Counted from the stretch's first letter, positions 10,401 through 18,955 are shown. The stretch: DNA of 64,000 nt from Paenibacillus glycanilyticus (GCF_023715145.1 NZ_JAMBNP010000017.1:1-64000); one strand, 5' to 3'. The notes: generated from the letters alone by a model not told the origin. Program-made: numbers and translations.

Positions 10401-10566
10401 TCCGCAGACACTCGACGACAACTCGACAAATAACAAGTACGGATTCGCTTACAGCGACGGCAATCCGTATGCCGGCGGCTTGGAGCGGCTGTCGACAAAC
10501 GGCGGTGCGACCTGGACGACGGAGAACGGCGGCAGCCGCGATTTGATCTTCACCATTTACAAGTAA
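7498..10566 (+). CDS. Secreted clan GH-D glycosidase (alpha-galactosidase-like) with CBM32-like module
   Basis: A 1022-aa exported enzyme. A signal peptide (about 1-30) is followed by an N-terminal beta-rich domain, then a (beta/alpha)8 region with PIGFNTWYAYY and MNLDCCY. The likely nucleophile is Asp456 in YVKLDF, as in GH27/GH36 enzymes. A small beta domain precedes an F5/8-type C (CBM32-like) module at about 715-860 (DGSQATRWSG, WVEVDFGS, INEIEAYN). The last 150 residues form a module I cannot name. I chose ATG 7498 because AGGAGGGG is 5 nt upstream and the signal peptide then begins properly. It probably removes alpha-linked galactose-type residues from the glycan imported by the upstream transporter. 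Exact family and substrate are uncertain. Confidence 0.8.
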   Translation: MRNYSVKVFLLLSLLLSVVLPVGARTTFAAPVAISQAGNTVTASNGTITVTYDLSTGKGAFKEGSTTLINDFYSDYALNGSSTRYKSTDSATRTASWTTIGTDGYGTNGKLLTIASALASGSTITLRIAMYENRSHIIADMTVSKGTSQTINFLEPIAANNLDIGSGSDKRIYTTPYTNNYDFGVAPVNNFGNSQNGDDRPYGAGETWSPFNGKSYWVAAMFDNASKKGVVAGAATTKTWKSMQYLAQASSMNGPLTGFSVYNAGGSKSGTSVSSDKFFLGYFADYRDGLETFGQAYAVGEPKLDWSGDVPIGFNTWYAYYAYGSADAMLPMTDYYYSHLKSLGYNYMNLDCCYRGVPGQTPLQNLEDFADYVHSKGMKAGTYSAPFAIFDPLTDTVPTTSYTFGDIALKDASGNPIKSYINTYIVDATHPGGQAYLQWIMQTQHIDPGFDYVKLDFIDLGMYEGSFYDSTKNGMQAYRVGMQIMRDTLLAAPQDIYINESIAPLLPSGYAHGRRTGVDTTIGLESYPGIERQALNTAASWWTNGTLYAYNDADMLFPESVIDGFNKVTLNEGTLLSTAIIMGGGHLLIGDNVPFLSEDRMKTLFNTDLLALVKAGKAARPISMTNFYHKLEHSPAAVYLTAANGDKVVGLSNWDMNNSLPITVTFSDLGLSPSTTYTLTELYSKTKLGTYSGSYSRTLKPGESIIVRVSPQSSAWPAATANLASGKAVTASSTWSAQTGFEASKVTDGSQATRWSGESGTADNQWVEVDFGSSTSVNRVVVNEYAYGSQNFQIETYALQYWNGSSYVNLKKGFTIGDRRVFDFPTVNTSKIRLYINKARFIPSINEIEAYNVSGNTGFIIDQDNSNASYSSYSDIRAGIQRMQTFSITQSSLPRLDVYLYESYVNKVPEDNLYLDIVLLDASNNPVQKLFSASLNPNNIPGAATPYAVYPRLTGLDATKKYGLILRSPQTLDDNSTNNKYGFAYSDGNPYAGGLERLSTNGGATWTTENGGSRDLIFTIYK

Positions 10567-10579
10567 CCGCTCAATAGGG

Positions 10580-10620
10580 TGCCCCGCTAGCAGACAAATA
10601 GGGCTGCGGCGGGGCATTTT
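10580..10620 (+). terminator. Terminator after GH-D glycosidase gene
   Basis: Stem TGCCCCGC/GCGGGGCA with a 21-nt loop and a short T run. Confidence 0.65.
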
Positions 10621-10661
10621 CCTGCCGGTTGGCGGCTATTCGGATTCGCGGAAAATAATTG

Positions 10662-10690
10662 TTGCATATCCGACAGTGACGAGATATAAT
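10662..10690 (+). promoter_or_regulatory. Promoter of second tRNA array
   Basis: TTGCAT (10662-10667), 17-nt spacer, TATAAT (10685-10690), 20 nt upstream of the first tRNA. The second array is therefore probably transcribed independently. Confidence 0.8.
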
Positions 10691-10710
10691 CTTCTATACG
10701 TTGCAAAAAT

Positions 10711-10797
10711 GCGGTCATGGCGGAATTGGCAGACGCGCTAGATTCAGGTTCTAGTGTCAGCAATGACGTGGAGGTTCGAGTCCTCTTGACCGCACCA
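10711..10797 (+). tRNA. tRNA-Leu (CAG)
   Basis: An 87-nt class II tRNA with acceptor GCGGTCA paired with TGACCGC, anticodon loop TTCAGGT with CAG at 10745-10747, and encoded CCA. Confidence 0.96.
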
Positions 10798-10800
10798 TTT

Positions 10801-10875
10801 GCGGAAGTGGCTCAGCGGTAGAGCATCGCCTTGCCAAGGCGAGGGTCGCGGGTTCGATTCCCGTCTTCCGCTCCA
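10801..10875 (+). tRNA. tRNA-Gly (GCC)
   Basis: A 75-nt cloverleaf with acceptor GCGGAAG/CTTCCGC, anticodon loop TTGCCAA and encoded CCA. It abuts the next tRNA with no spacer. Confidence 0.96.
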
Positions 10876-10952
10876 CGGGATGTAGCTCAGCTTGGTAGAG
10901 CACCTGGTTTGGGACCAGGGGGTCGCATGTTCAAATCGTGTCATCCCGACCA
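10876..10952 (+). tRNA. tRNA-Pro (TGG)
   Basis: A 77-nt cloverleaf with acceptor CGGGATG paired with CATCCCG, anticodon loop TTTGGGA and encoded CCA. Confidence 0.96.
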
Positions 10953-10966
10953 TTTATATCTATAAG

Positions 10967-10987
10967 CGGGCGAATGCCCTTTTTTTC
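10967..10987 (+). terminator. Terminator of second tRNA array
   Basis: Short GGGC/GCCC stem with GAAT loop followed by a run of seven T. Confidence 0.75.
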
Positions 10988-10989
10988 AC

Positions 10990-11032
10990 AGAAGCCTTTT
11001 ATCTAGTCCTAGATAAGAGGCTTCTTTTTTTG
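10990..11032 (+). terminator. Second, larger hairpin terminator
   Basis: Stem AGAAGCCT..TTATCTA paired with TAGATAA..AGGCTTCT and followed by seven T. It backs up the tRNA terminator just before the second kinase operon. Confidence 0.8.
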
Positions 11033-11119
11033 GATGATGTTAACTCTTCTCGTATGGCAGGATAAACACGACCAGTAGCGAATATTGTCTTGTCCCATAC
11101 TTGTTGCGAGGTGATGGAG

Positions 11120-12904
11120 TTGAACAGCAAGCGCATGATGAAGGCTGCTAGCAGGAAAATAGGGTTCATGACCATGCTTCGAAACCGGTTCGTGTTCTCC
11201 TCTCTTCGCAAGCGGATTATGGTGTTTCTGACCATTGGGTTTGCAGGATGCGCCATTCTGATGGCCTCCGTCTCTTATAACGCGATCTACACGATGCAGC
11301 GCGATAAAATCAAGACTTCCATGGCATTTGATCTATACCAGCAAACAACGAAGCTGAACCAAATGTACAATAACCTGCTTCAGGTCACCCAGCAGATGAC
11401 GCCGGAAGGCACGGTTGGCCATTTGATGGAATCGTATGTCTATGCGGAGGACACGTACAGCCAGCGTCTTCTCTCCCGCGATATTTCTTATAATATCGGC
11501 TTAATTACTTTTTCTAATCCGTCTTTGCAGCTTGTCATGTATTATAATCCCGCAAACGGACAAGCCTCGTATTCGAATCTGCCGCTGCGCGGAGACTTCA
11601 AGCTGCAGTCCTTGCCTAACGTCGCCAGTACGGGGGAGCTGAAATACCAGTCTCCGCACAAATCCCTTTGCCGGTTCAGCGATGATCAGGTGATATCCGT
11701 GACAAGAGAGGTTCAATTCTCGGACGGTACGCAATTGGTCGTTTACGTAGAGGTTAAGTCCGATATCACGACAGATATGAAATCGCTTACAGAGAGCTTG
11801 AATATGCCTTATACGCTTGTTTTGACGGATACGGAGGATAGCGTGGCTTACAGCAGCAATGCAACGGCCATCAAGGCCGGAGAGAGTCTTAAGCTAAGCG
11901 AACAATCCGGAATGACGAGCGATTATGTATGGAATCGAATGCGCGGCGATTACGGCTACGGCATCACGCTGCTTCTTCCCGTGTCCTACTACAATCACGA
12001 GCTCTATACTTGGAAAAATCATATGTATTGGATTCTCGCCATTGCCCTTCTGATGATGTTTATGCTTACTTTGCTATTACGCCGCCTCATCAACCGGCCC
12101 TTCCAATTAATCGAGAAGGAAATGAGAACGTTTGGCAAAGGCTACATGGGCACCCGGCAATATCATACGGGGATCGATGAATTTGACCGGATATTCGATC
12201 AGTTTAATATTATGAAGCGGCAAATTCAGCGGCTGATTATCGATGTGGAGCAGAAGGAGAAGCGGCGGCATCAGCTGGAGATCGAGAAGCTTGCCTACCA
12301 GATTAACCCGCATTTTCTGATGAATACGCTCAATTCGGTGCGCTGGCTGGCGGTCATGCACAAGCAGGAGGAGATTGAGAAGTTTGTCTCCTCGCTAATT
12401 ATTCTGCTGAACTATAACTTGGGTAAATCGGAGGAAAAGGCGACCTTCCGATCAGAAATTCAGGTCATGAGAACCTATCTGGAGCTGCAGCAGATGCGGC
12501 ATGATTTTGAGGTGAAGCTGAACATGGAAGAGGGAGACTATCTCGATAGCCCGGTCGCGAGGTTCATTCTGCAGCCCATTGTGGAAAATGCCGTCTGCCA
12601 CGGCCTTGACGATAACGGCAAGCTGGAGATCAGCGTATCGCCTGACGAAGCGTCGCAGATGGTGCGGATTACGATCCGCGACGATGGCAAAGGGCTGAGC
12701 CAGGAGACGCTGGCCTTGCTGCAGCGCGATACGCCGGATCAGCAGCAGACGGGCTGGGGAATTGGGCTTCGTTATGTGCGATCCATGCTGGAATCCTTTT
12801 ATGGCCATAAAGCCCGCATGGGCATAGAAAGCACTCCAAATCAAGGCACGACGGTTACGTTATATCTTCCTTATCTCCAACCCAGAAAGGAGAGAGCGAG
12901 TTGA
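11120..12904 (+). CDS. YesM-type sensor histidine kinase
   Basis: A 594-aa kinase of the same family as the 734 gene but clearly divergent. It has a membrane segment near 35-55, an extracellular sensor region, a second membrane segment near 300-320, a HAMP-like linker, and the kinase core with YQINPHFLMNTLNS (His398). The ATPase domain contains PIVENAVCHGL and RDDGKGL. TTG at 11120 is my choice because GAGGTGAT, an excellent match to the 16S 3' end, lies just upstream. TTG 11090 and ATG 11168 remain possible. It overlaps the regulator gene by 4 nt and is presumably the sensor for the downstream importer. Confidence 0.9.
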   Translation: MNSKRMMKAASRKIGFMTMLRNRFVFSSLRKRIMVFLTIGFAGCAILMASVSYNAIYTMQRDKIKTSMAFDLYQQTTKLNQMYNNLLQVTQQMTPEGTVGHLMESYVYAEDTYSQRLLSRDISYNIGLITFSNPSLQLVMYYNPANGQASYSNLPLRGDFKLQSLPNVASTGELKYQSPHKSLCRFSDDQVISVTREVQFSDGTQLVVYVEVKSDITTDMKSLTESLNMPYTLVLTDTEDSVAYSSNATAIKAGESLKLSEQSGMTSDYVWNRMRGDYGYGITLLLPVSYYNHELYTWKNHMYWILAIALLMMFMLTLLLRRLINRPFQLIEKEMRTFGKGYMGTRQYHTGIDEFDRIFDQFNIMKRQIQRLIIDVEQKEKRRHQLEIEKLAYQINPHFLMNTLNSVRWLAVMHKQEEIEKFVSSLIILLNYNLGKSEEKATFRSEIQVMRTYLELQQMRHDFEVKLNMEEGDYLDSPVARFILQPIVENAVCHGLDDNGKLEISVSPDEASQMVRITIRDDGKGLSQETLALLQRDTPDQQQTGWGIGLRYVRSMLESFYGHKARMGIESTPNQGTTVTLYLPYLQPRKERAS

Positions 12905-13992
12905 TTCGAGTACTCATTGTTGACGACGACAAGCTGGCGCGCAAAGGTCTTATTTCCATTATGCCTTGGTCCAATCACGATATGATTGTGGTAGGTGAAG
13001 CGGCGAATGGCGCGAAGGCACTGGAGTTTATGGAGCAGCATGAGGTGGATCTCATGTTCGTTGATCTGTCTATGCCCGTCATGTCGGGCATGGAGCTCCT
13101 CCAAATTACGCGGCAAAGATTTCCGGGCTTGCGCTCGGTCATCTTATCTTTTCACGAAGAGTTTGAGAATGTGCAGACCGCTTACCGGATGGGAGTGCTC
13201 GACTATATATCCAAGGTGCGACTGGAATCGGAGGACGACGAGCAAGTGTTGAGCCGAATCCAGCAGCAGATGACTGGCGATATGACTCAACGCGCTGGAG
13301 CCGCGCCCGCTGTGTTATCCTCGCCGTCGCCTTCACCCGCCCCTGAGCGGGATAGCGCTTCAGAGGAGGAAGAGGAGTGGAGCAGGCTGGAGAAGGAGTG
13401 GCGTTCTCAATACTGGCTTTATAATGAACCCGTCTTTCAGCGCTTATGCAAACAGACCGTTGAAGCCAAGATTTCCTGCCGCTCTCTGGAAGGGCTGTTC
13501 ATGCGCGTGTTGTCGCAGCTCGAAACCGAGCTCGCGCTTCGCGCTGAGCTCCGTTCGGATGCAGACGACATTCGTTCGGCGGTCGATTGGGTGCGCGATT
13601 ACAGAAAACGGGTGTATGCGCGGGTTGCCGCATCCTCCGACTTCACCAATACGACGACCAGCATCCTGAAGGCCGTATTGTTCATTCGCGAGCAGGCTTC
13701 AAATACGCTGCATGCCGAGGATGTCGCGGATCATGTGCATATGAGCCGCAGTTATTTCAGCCAATGCTTTAAGAAGCTGACCGGTTCGACGTTTAATGAT
13801 TTCTTAAGACAAGAACGGATTAGAGCGGCTGAGCGGCTGCTATGCGAGACCAATCAGTCGATCTCGTGGGTTGCTCATGCCGTAGGCTACAACGACTCCA
13901 AATATTTTTCCCAGCTATTTTATGAACAGACCCGCCTCTTGCCCTCCGAATTCCGGGCTCAATTCGTAGGGGGGAAGATTGATTACAATTGA
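12901..13992 (+). CDS. Response regulator with AraC DNA-binding domain, short form
   Basis: A 363-aa regulator. The receiver (1-120) has VDDDK and Asp55 (FVDLSMP). A Ser/Pro/Glu-rich linker (about 135-165) is followed by a short middle region and the AraC HTH (about 260-355; SYFSQCFKKLTGSTFNDF, VGYNDSKYFSQLFYEQT). It is some 170 residues shorter than the 2538 regulator because the middle region is reduced. Where other receivers have the conserved Lys-Pro, it reads YISKVRLESED. The TTG start overlaps the kinase TGA, and AAAGGAGAG precedes it. It likely activates the 14190-17832 genes. Confidence 0.9.
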   Translation: MIRVLIVDDDKLARKGLISIMPWSNHDMIVVGEAANGAKALEFMEQHEVDLMFVDLSMPVMSGMELLQITRQRFPGLRSVILSFHEEFENVQTAYRMGVLDYISKVRLESEDDEQVLSRIQQQMTGDMTQRAGAAPAVLSSPSPSPAPERDSASEEEEEWSRLEKEWRSQYWLYNEPVFQRLCKQTVEAKISCRSLEGLFMRVLSQLETELALRAELRSDADDIRSAVDWVRDYRKRVYARVAASSDFTNTTTSILKAVLFIREQASNTLHAEDVADHVHMSRSYFSQCFKKLTGSTFNDFLRQERIRAAERLLCETNQSISWVAHAVGYNDSKYFSQLFYEQTRLLPSEFRAQFVGGKIDYN

Positions 13993-14097
13993 TCGAACAA
14001 ATATCTACCCCCGCCCTTATATCCGTCACAAAACAGGGCACATCCATCTGACTTTTTTTATCCGCTTTCCATGTACAATGAGAAGGCAAGCAACAAA

Positions 14098-14109
14098 GTA
14101 AGCGCTTAC
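14098..14109. promoter_or_regulatory. cre-like palindromic operator
   Basis: Perfect 12-bp palindrome GTAAGCGCTTAC, which matches most of the CcpA cre consensus (TGWAARCGYTWWCW; two end mismatches by my alignment). It lies about 20 nt downstream of a TACAAT -10-like box (14074-14079) and upstream of the binding-protein gene, a position suited to catabolite repression. The 14110-14180 stretch that follows also holds repeated CAAATCTT motifs of unknown meaning. Confidence 0.6.
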
Positions 14110-14189
14110 GTAAAAAGATTTCCTTCACAAATCTTAAGCAAATGCTTACGAAGCAAGATTTGCTCAACAAATCTTTTAGGAGGGGTTAG

Positions 14190-15914
14190 ATGAAAAGGAA
14201 TATGGCATTACTGCTTTCTGCTGCATTACTTGGTGCAAGCTTGACAGCATGTTCTTCTTCCAATGATTCATCGAACAACAATGTGAAAGCGTCTTCAAGC
14301 CCGGACTCAAACAGCTCTGCAAGTCCGGCTTTGTCCGGAGACGACCTGGCCTTCTCCAAATTTGAGAAGCCCGTTGACGTTCACATCGGCATGGTGGTGG
14401 ACCCTACAGACAAAACGCTGCCGGAAGGCGATAGCGTAAGCAACAACCAGTACACGCGTTACCTGAAGGAAAAGTACAACATTAACGTCATTGTGGATTG
14501 GACGGCTGCTACGGGCAACGACTTCAAGCAGAAGGTCAGCCTGACAATCGCATCGGGCAAGCTGCCTGACGGCATGGTGGTCGACGACCGCTCCTTCATG
14601 ACCAAAGCGGCAAGCTCGGGGCTGCTGTACGATATTGGCGATCTCTTTGATCAATACGCGTCCAAGCAAGTGAAGGACATTATGGCAAGTACTGAAGGCC
14701 GCGCATTGGAAAATGCGAGCTACAAAGGCAAAATGGTCTCGCTCCCGAACATTACGGTGGATACCGACGGCGTTCACGTCATGTGGATCCGCAAGGACTG
14801 GCTGGATAAGCTGAGTCTGCCGGTGCCAAAGACGGTGGCGGAGCTTGAGACGACAGCAAAAGCGTTTATCGATAACAAGCTGGGCGGAGACAAAACCATT
14901 GGTATTGCCGGCCCTTCCAAAAATACATTCCCTTATTCCACGTTCCTCGTGTCCTCCAACAATATGGCTGGATTCGACCCGATCTTCGGCGCGATGGATG
15001 CCTATCCGGGCTACTGGCTCGACAATGGCGACGGTACGGTATCGTACGGAACAACATCGGAGAATACGAAGAAAACATTGGCCTTGCTGGCTGACTGGTA
15101 CAAAAAAGGACTTATCGACCCTGAGGTGGGTACCCGCGATAACACAGGGGATCCAATCAACGCGAACCAGACGGGTATTTTCTTCGGACCATGGTGGAAC
15201 GGCGGCTACGGCAACGGGGACTCCTTCAAGAACGACCCGACGGCGAACTGGCAGGCTTATCCGGTATACTCCGATGACGGCAAATGGAATACGCATATGA
15301 AAACGACGGGCAGCACCTACACCGTTATTAGCAAAAATGCCAAGCCGGATGTCGTTAAAGCCATTCTGATCATGAACAATGCCCTTGTGCGCGATGAAGC
15401 GACCTTTGACCTGTCCGTTGCGGTGGGCTGGTATCCGCTCCGCAACGTAATGGCTGCGGCCAACGAGACGGAGTACGAGTATACCGAGCTGATGAAAGTA
15501 CTGAAAGGCGAGGCAGAACCAGAGGACTATAACGTACCAAACAGCTTGTATAAGCTGATGTACGCCGATGCGAAAAAAGTAAGGGATGTCGTTAAACCTC
15601 CGTTTGACGAACTGGGTGTCAGCAACTTCAGCACGGCTAACTTCGGTGACTTCCAGCGTCTCTATTCCCTCTTGATCGGCGACCGTCCGTTTGCGACAAT
15701 TCCAATCGACAAGAAGGTCTACAGCGTGACTTACAACCAAACGCCAACCATGGAAACCAAATGGGCGAACCTGAAGAAGATGGAGGATGAGACCGTTCTG
15801 AAGATCATCCTTGGCCAGGCGCAGCTCGATTCCTTCGACAAGTTCGTGAAGGATTGGAAGGCGCAAGGCGGAGATGAGATCACGGCGGAAGTTGCGGAGC
15901 TCTTGAAGAAATAA
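14190..15914 (+). CDS. Extracellular solute-binding lipoprotein (LplA-like)
   Basis: A 574-aa family-1 binding protein of the long type that accompanies LplB/LplC permeases. It has a lipoprotein signal with lipobox LTACS, a Ser/Asn/Pro linker to about residue 50, then a binding fold beginning PVDVHIGMVVD. TTAGGAGGGG provides the ribosome binding site. It should present a sugar or oligosaccharide to the two permeases downstream. The substrate cannot be read from sequence. Confidence 0.92.
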   Translation: MKRNMALLLSAALLGASLTACSSSNDSSNNNVKASSSPDSNSSASPALSGDDLAFSKFEKPVDVHIGMVVDPTDKTLPEGDSVSNNQYTRYLKEKYNINVIVDWTAATGNDFKQKVSLTIASGKLPDGMVVDDRSFMTKAASSGLLYDIGDLFDQYASKQVKDIMASTEGRALENASYKGKMVSLPNITVDTDGVHVMWIRKDWLDKLSLPVPKTVAELETTAKAFIDNKLGGDKTIGIAGPSKNTFPYSTFLVSSNNMAGFDPIFGAMDAYPGYWLDNGDGTVSYGTTSENTKKTLALLADWYKKGLIDPEVGTRDNTGDPINANQTGIFFGPWWNGGYGNGDSFKNDPTANWQAYPVYSDDGKWNTHMKTTGSTYTVISKNAKPDVVKAILIMNNALVRDEATFDLSVAVGWYPLRNVMAAANETEYEYTELMKVLKGEAEPEDYNVPNSLYKLMYADAKKVRDVVKPPFDELGVSNFSTANFGDFQRLYSLLIGDRPFATIPIDKKVYSVTYNQTPTMETKWANLKKMEDETVLKIILGQAQLDSFDKFVKDWKAQGGDEITAEVAELLKK

Positions 15915-15922
15915 GGATACGT

Positions 15923-15969
15923 AAAGCTTGCGGAAGGCACCTAGCGTTTCGGTGCTTTTCGCAAGCTTT
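15923..15969 (+). terminator. Intercistronic hairpin after binding-protein gene
   Basis: Long stem AAAGCTTGCG/CGCAAGCTTT containing an inner GGCACC/GGTGC pairing, without a strong T run. It is placed like the hairpins at 5620 and 32817, between binding-protein and permease genes. Confidence 0.6.
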
Positions 15970-16038
15970 CTCAAAATATAAGAGAGTATAAGCTCGCAAT
16001 ATACTTTGCTTATATTTAACAGACAGGAGGTTAGCCGT

Positions 16039-16929
16039 ATGAGGAAATTAGGCCATCAGAAGCACTATTATTTGATGCTGCTGCCGGGTATGGTCTGGCT
16101 TGTCATGTTCAGTATTGTGCCTATGTTCGGGATTCTGATGGCATTTCAGAATTATAATCCGGGGATGGGGCTGCTTAAATCCGAGTGGGTTGGACTCGAA
16201 AACTTCAAGTATATGTTTCAGCTGAATGACAGCAAGACCGTAATCACGAACACCTTAATCATTGCCGTAGGCAAAATCGTGCTTAATCTGATCGTCCCGC
16301 TTGTCTTTGCTATTCTGCTGAACGAGCTTCGCAACCTGCGTTACAAGAAGCTGGTCCAGACGGTTGTTTATCTGCCGCACTTTCTGTCGTGGGTTATTAT
16401 GTCCACCATTGTTATCGGAATCTTCGGCTATTATGGCGTTGTAAATACAATCTTCGGTTATTTCGGAGTGGACCCTCAGCTGTTTATGGCGGATGCGGGA
16501 ATATTCCGGCAACTGATTGTCGGCACGGATGTTTGGAAGGAATTTGGTTATAACGCCATTATTTATCTGGCGGCATTAACGGGCGTTAATCCTAGCTTGT
16601 ACGAAGCGGCCGCTATCGACGGGGCGAACCGCTGGCAGTTAGTCCGGCATGTCACCCTACCGGCGCTGACGACGACAGTTGTTCTGTTAGGCGTATTAAG
16701 CCTTGGCAACGTGCTTAATGCCGGCTTTGACCAGGTCTATAACCTGTATAACCCGCTTGTATATTCCACGGGCGATATTCTCGATACCTGGGTTTATAGG
16801 CTGGGCTTGCAGAATCTTCAGTTCTCGCTGGCGACCGCGGCCGGATTGTTCAAGTCGGTCATTAGCTTTGTGTTGATCTATATCTCATATCGTCTGGCTT
16901 ATCGTTATGCCGATTACACGATATTCTAA
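16039..16929 (+). CDS. LplB-type ABC transporter permease
   Basis: A 296-aa permease with about six helices and the EAA loop LYEAAAIDGANRWQLVRHV. The ATG at 16039 has CAGGAGG 9 nt upstream, so the TTG 33 nt earlier is unlikely. It ends in YRYADYTIF, typical of LplB-like subunits. It pairs with the next permease. Confidence 0.92.
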   Translation: MRKLGHQKHYYLMLLPGMVWLVMFSIVPMFGILMAFQNYNPGMGLLKSEWVGLENFKYMFQLNDSKTVITNTLIIAVGKIVLNLIVPLVFAILLNELRNLRYKKLVQTVVYLPHFLSWVIMSTIVIGIFGYYGVVNTIFGYFGVDPQLFMADAGIFRQLIVGTDVWKEFGYNAIIYLAALTGVNPSLYEAAAIDGANRWQLVRHVTLPALTTTVVLLGVLSLGNVLNAGFDQVYNLYNPLVYSTGDILDTWVYRLGLQNLQFSLATAAGLFKSVISFVLIYISYRLAYRYADYTIF

Positions 16930-16944
16930 GAGGAGGGCGCTGCT

Positions 16945-17832
16945 GTGGTCAGAAATACAACATTAGGTTCACGGGCGTTTGATATTGGGAATATCATCCT
17001 TCTCGGGTTATTGGTCTTAAGCTGCGTTTACCCGCTTTGGTACACCTTCTGTGTATCGATCTCCGAGAAATCCGCCGCTAACGCAGGCTTGGTTACGCTT
17101 TATCCGATCGGCTTCTCCTTGACGCCGTATAAGGAAATTATTAACGACAGCATGTTCTTTAACGCCTTCTGGATTTCGATCCAGCGTACCGTGCTTGGCA
17201 CGAGCTTCGCCTTGCTGATGACGGTATTAATGGCTTACCCGCTCGCGCGTCCGCAAAAAGATTTTAAAACGCGCAATATGTTCATGTGGATCCTCGTCTT
17301 CTGCATGTTGTTCAGCGGCGGCCTGATCCCGTGGTATCTTACCATTCAGAACTATCACTTGATCGATTCGATCTGGGCGTTAGTGCTTGGCGGCGGCGTA
17401 CCGGTATTTGATGTCATCCTGATCATGAACTTCTTCCGCAATCTGCCGAAGGAGCTGAATGAAGCAGCCGTCGTTGACGGCGCCGGTCCATGGTCGATCC
17501 TGTTCCGGGTATATATCCCGTGCTCGATTCCCGTACTGGCTGCCGTTGCGTTGTTCATCAGCGTATACCACTGGAACGAGTTCTTTAACGGATTGATCCT
17601 GAGTAACACCCAATCCAGCTATCCGCTCCAAACCTATATCCAGCAGCTTGTCGTTAACATTCCGGTAGGCACCAATCTGACGCCCGAGCAGTACAAAAAG
17701 CTGTCGGAGCTGTCGAACCGGACGCTGAATTCGGCCAAGGTGTTTATCGCCATGGTGCCGATGCTGATCGTCTATCCTTTCCTGCAAAAATACTTCGTAT
17801 CCGGCATTATGCTGGGCGCGGTGAAGGAGTAA
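16945..17832 (+). CDS. LplC-type ABC transporter permease
   Basis: A 295-aa permease with about six helices, EAA loop ELNEAAVVDGAGPWSILFRV and C-terminus FVSGIMLGAVKE of the LplC/YtcP type. GTG start with AGAGGAGGG upstream. The operon ends here at a strong terminator, and no ATPase gene is linked. Confidence 0.92.
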   Translation: MVRNTTLGSRAFDIGNIILLGLLVLSCVYPLWYTFCVSISEKSAANAGLVTLYPIGFSLTPYKEIINDSMFFNAFWISIQRTVLGTSFALLMTVLMAYPLARPQKDFKTRNMFMWILVFCMLFSGGLIPWYLTIQNYHLIDSIWALVLGGGVPVFDVILIMNFFRNLPKELNEAAVVDGAGPWSILFRVYIPCSIPVLAAVALFISVYHWNEFFNGLILSNTQSSYPLQTYIQQLVVNIPVGTNLTPEQYKKLSELSNRTLNSAKVFIAMVPMLIVYPFLQKYFVSGIMLGAVKE

Positions 17833-17838
17833 AGCGGA

Positions 17839-17876
17839 AGAACCGCATCCCTCTACAGGATGCGGTTCTTTTTTTT
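17839..17876. terminator. Terminator shared by convergent genes
   Basis: A 12-bp perfect stem AGAACCGCATCC/GGATGCGGTTCT followed by eight T. The stop codon of the minus-strand membrane protein lies inside its loop. Confidence 0.92.
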
Positions 17877-18374
17877 ATGCAAGCGCCCAGTGGAGAAGGC
17901 CGCTCGGTACATCGTGAGTTGAATGCTTAGCACGACCAGGTAGATGGGGATGGAGTACAGGATTATATAACCGTGCTTATAATGAAACACGCCGACCTTC
18001 ACTCCTATCCATTCGAATACAAGAGAGATGCCCGACCACGCTATAATATATCCGATTACGGGCATTCCGGAGATTCGCAAGCGTTCGGCTCCATACACAA
18101 ACAAGTACCCGTAAGGGGCGTACATCAAATAAGAGATGAAATCAAACGTCTCGTAACTGGCCCTGTCGCCAACGTCGTACAGATCAAACGGAGGAACTGC
18201 AATCGTATGGTCAAAAACGAGCCCAAACGTGACGCTTATCAGCATGGGGAAAATCGTTTGCATGGGCGATAGGGTCCGGGGCAGCAGCCAATAAACGGCG
18301 AAGCCGACAGACATCAGCCCGATGGCGAACCACTCGTTGCCATTAAAGTGATGGTCGTAAGCGATTGTATCCAT
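17853..18374 (-). CDS. Multi-pass membrane protein of unknown function
   Basis: A 173-aa protein with about five hydrophobic helices (for example WFAIGLMSVGFAVYWLL and SYLMYAPYGYLFVYG). I do not recognise a named family; the profile resembles CBO0543-type small membrane proteins of Bacillota, which is only an impression. The ATG at 18374 overlaps the stop of the upstream membrane gene (TAATG), so a GTG four codons earlier is less likely. It forms a two-gene unit with the neighbour. Confidence 0.75.
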   Translation of the reverse strand: MDTIAYDHHFNGNEWFAIGLMSVGFAVYWLLPRTLSPMQTIFPMLISVTFGLVFDHTIAVPPFDLYDVGDRASYETFDFISYLMYAPYGYLFVYGAERLRISGMPVIGYIIAWSGISLVFEWIGVKVGVFHYKHGYIILYSIPIYLVVLSIQLTMYRAAFSTGRLHKKKNRIL

Positions 18375-18871
18375 TAGCGGCTCCACCCCTCTCTTTCAGC
18401 CATCCAATGAAAGATTTTCCCCAAGAACAAGGTATACAGCATGATCAAGAGGATCATCAGTGACTCGTTCAAGTAGCTCCAATTCTGATAGATCAGAACG
18501 TGATTCCAACGCAGCTCCATGCCAAGCAGCAATTGCAAGAAGAAGGCGTAGACGGTTATCCCTATGCGGACGCTGGTTTTGGTCGTTGCGAGAAAAATAT
18601 TCGCGAATGCAAGCAGGACGAACGTAACGGTAAAGTCATTATGCAGGATCAAAGCAATAAAATGCGGTATGCTCCGGTTGATTTCGAATAGCTTCAGATT
18701 GTAGCCGCTAATGGTCAATTTGTTCGTAAGGACGACTTCTACAGCCATAAATAAAAGGAAGTTGACGACTAGCGGGAGCTTGCAACGCAGATTCAGGGCA
18801 ACTTGAATGCAAAACCATGCGTATAAAATAAAGATAACAAGAACCACAGGGAGCATCCCTTTCTTATCCAA
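18374..18871 (-). CDS. Multi-pass membrane protein of unknown function
   Basis: A 165-aa protein with about four to five hydrophobic helices and a basic/acidic C-terminus (AEREGWSR). It is translationally coupled to the next membrane gene. The start is uncertain: TTG at 18871 keeps the whole first helix, and an ATG five codons later is possible. No catalytic motif is visible and function is unknown. Confidence 0.7.
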   Translation of the reverse strand: MDKKGMLPVVLVIFILYAWFCIQVALNLRCKLPLVVNFLLFMAVEVVLTNKLTISGYNLKLFEINRSIPHFIALILHNDFTVTFVLLAFANIFLATTKTSVRIGITVYAFFLQLLLGMELRWNHVLIYQNWSYLNESLMILLIMLYTLFLGKIFHWMAEREGWSR

Positions 18872-18917
18872 TCGTACAGGTAGGATTCCCTTTCAGCCTA
18901 AGGATATCCGTTATACG

Positions 18918-18955
18918 ACAAGGACGCTCAGGCCAATCGGTCTGGGCGTCCTTGT
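18918..18955 (-). terminator. Weak hairpin after MFS gene
   Basis: Stem ACAAGGACGC/GCGTCCTTGT with an 18-nt loop downstream of the MFS stop. No T run follows on either strand, so termination is doubtful. Confidence 0.4.

Noticed and set aside
14307..15974. Long open frame on the minus strand opposite the solute-binding protein gene.
   Set aside because: It is a codon-bias shadow: no ribosome binding site, Arg/His-rich composition without domains, and it covers a clear lipoprotein gene on the other strand.
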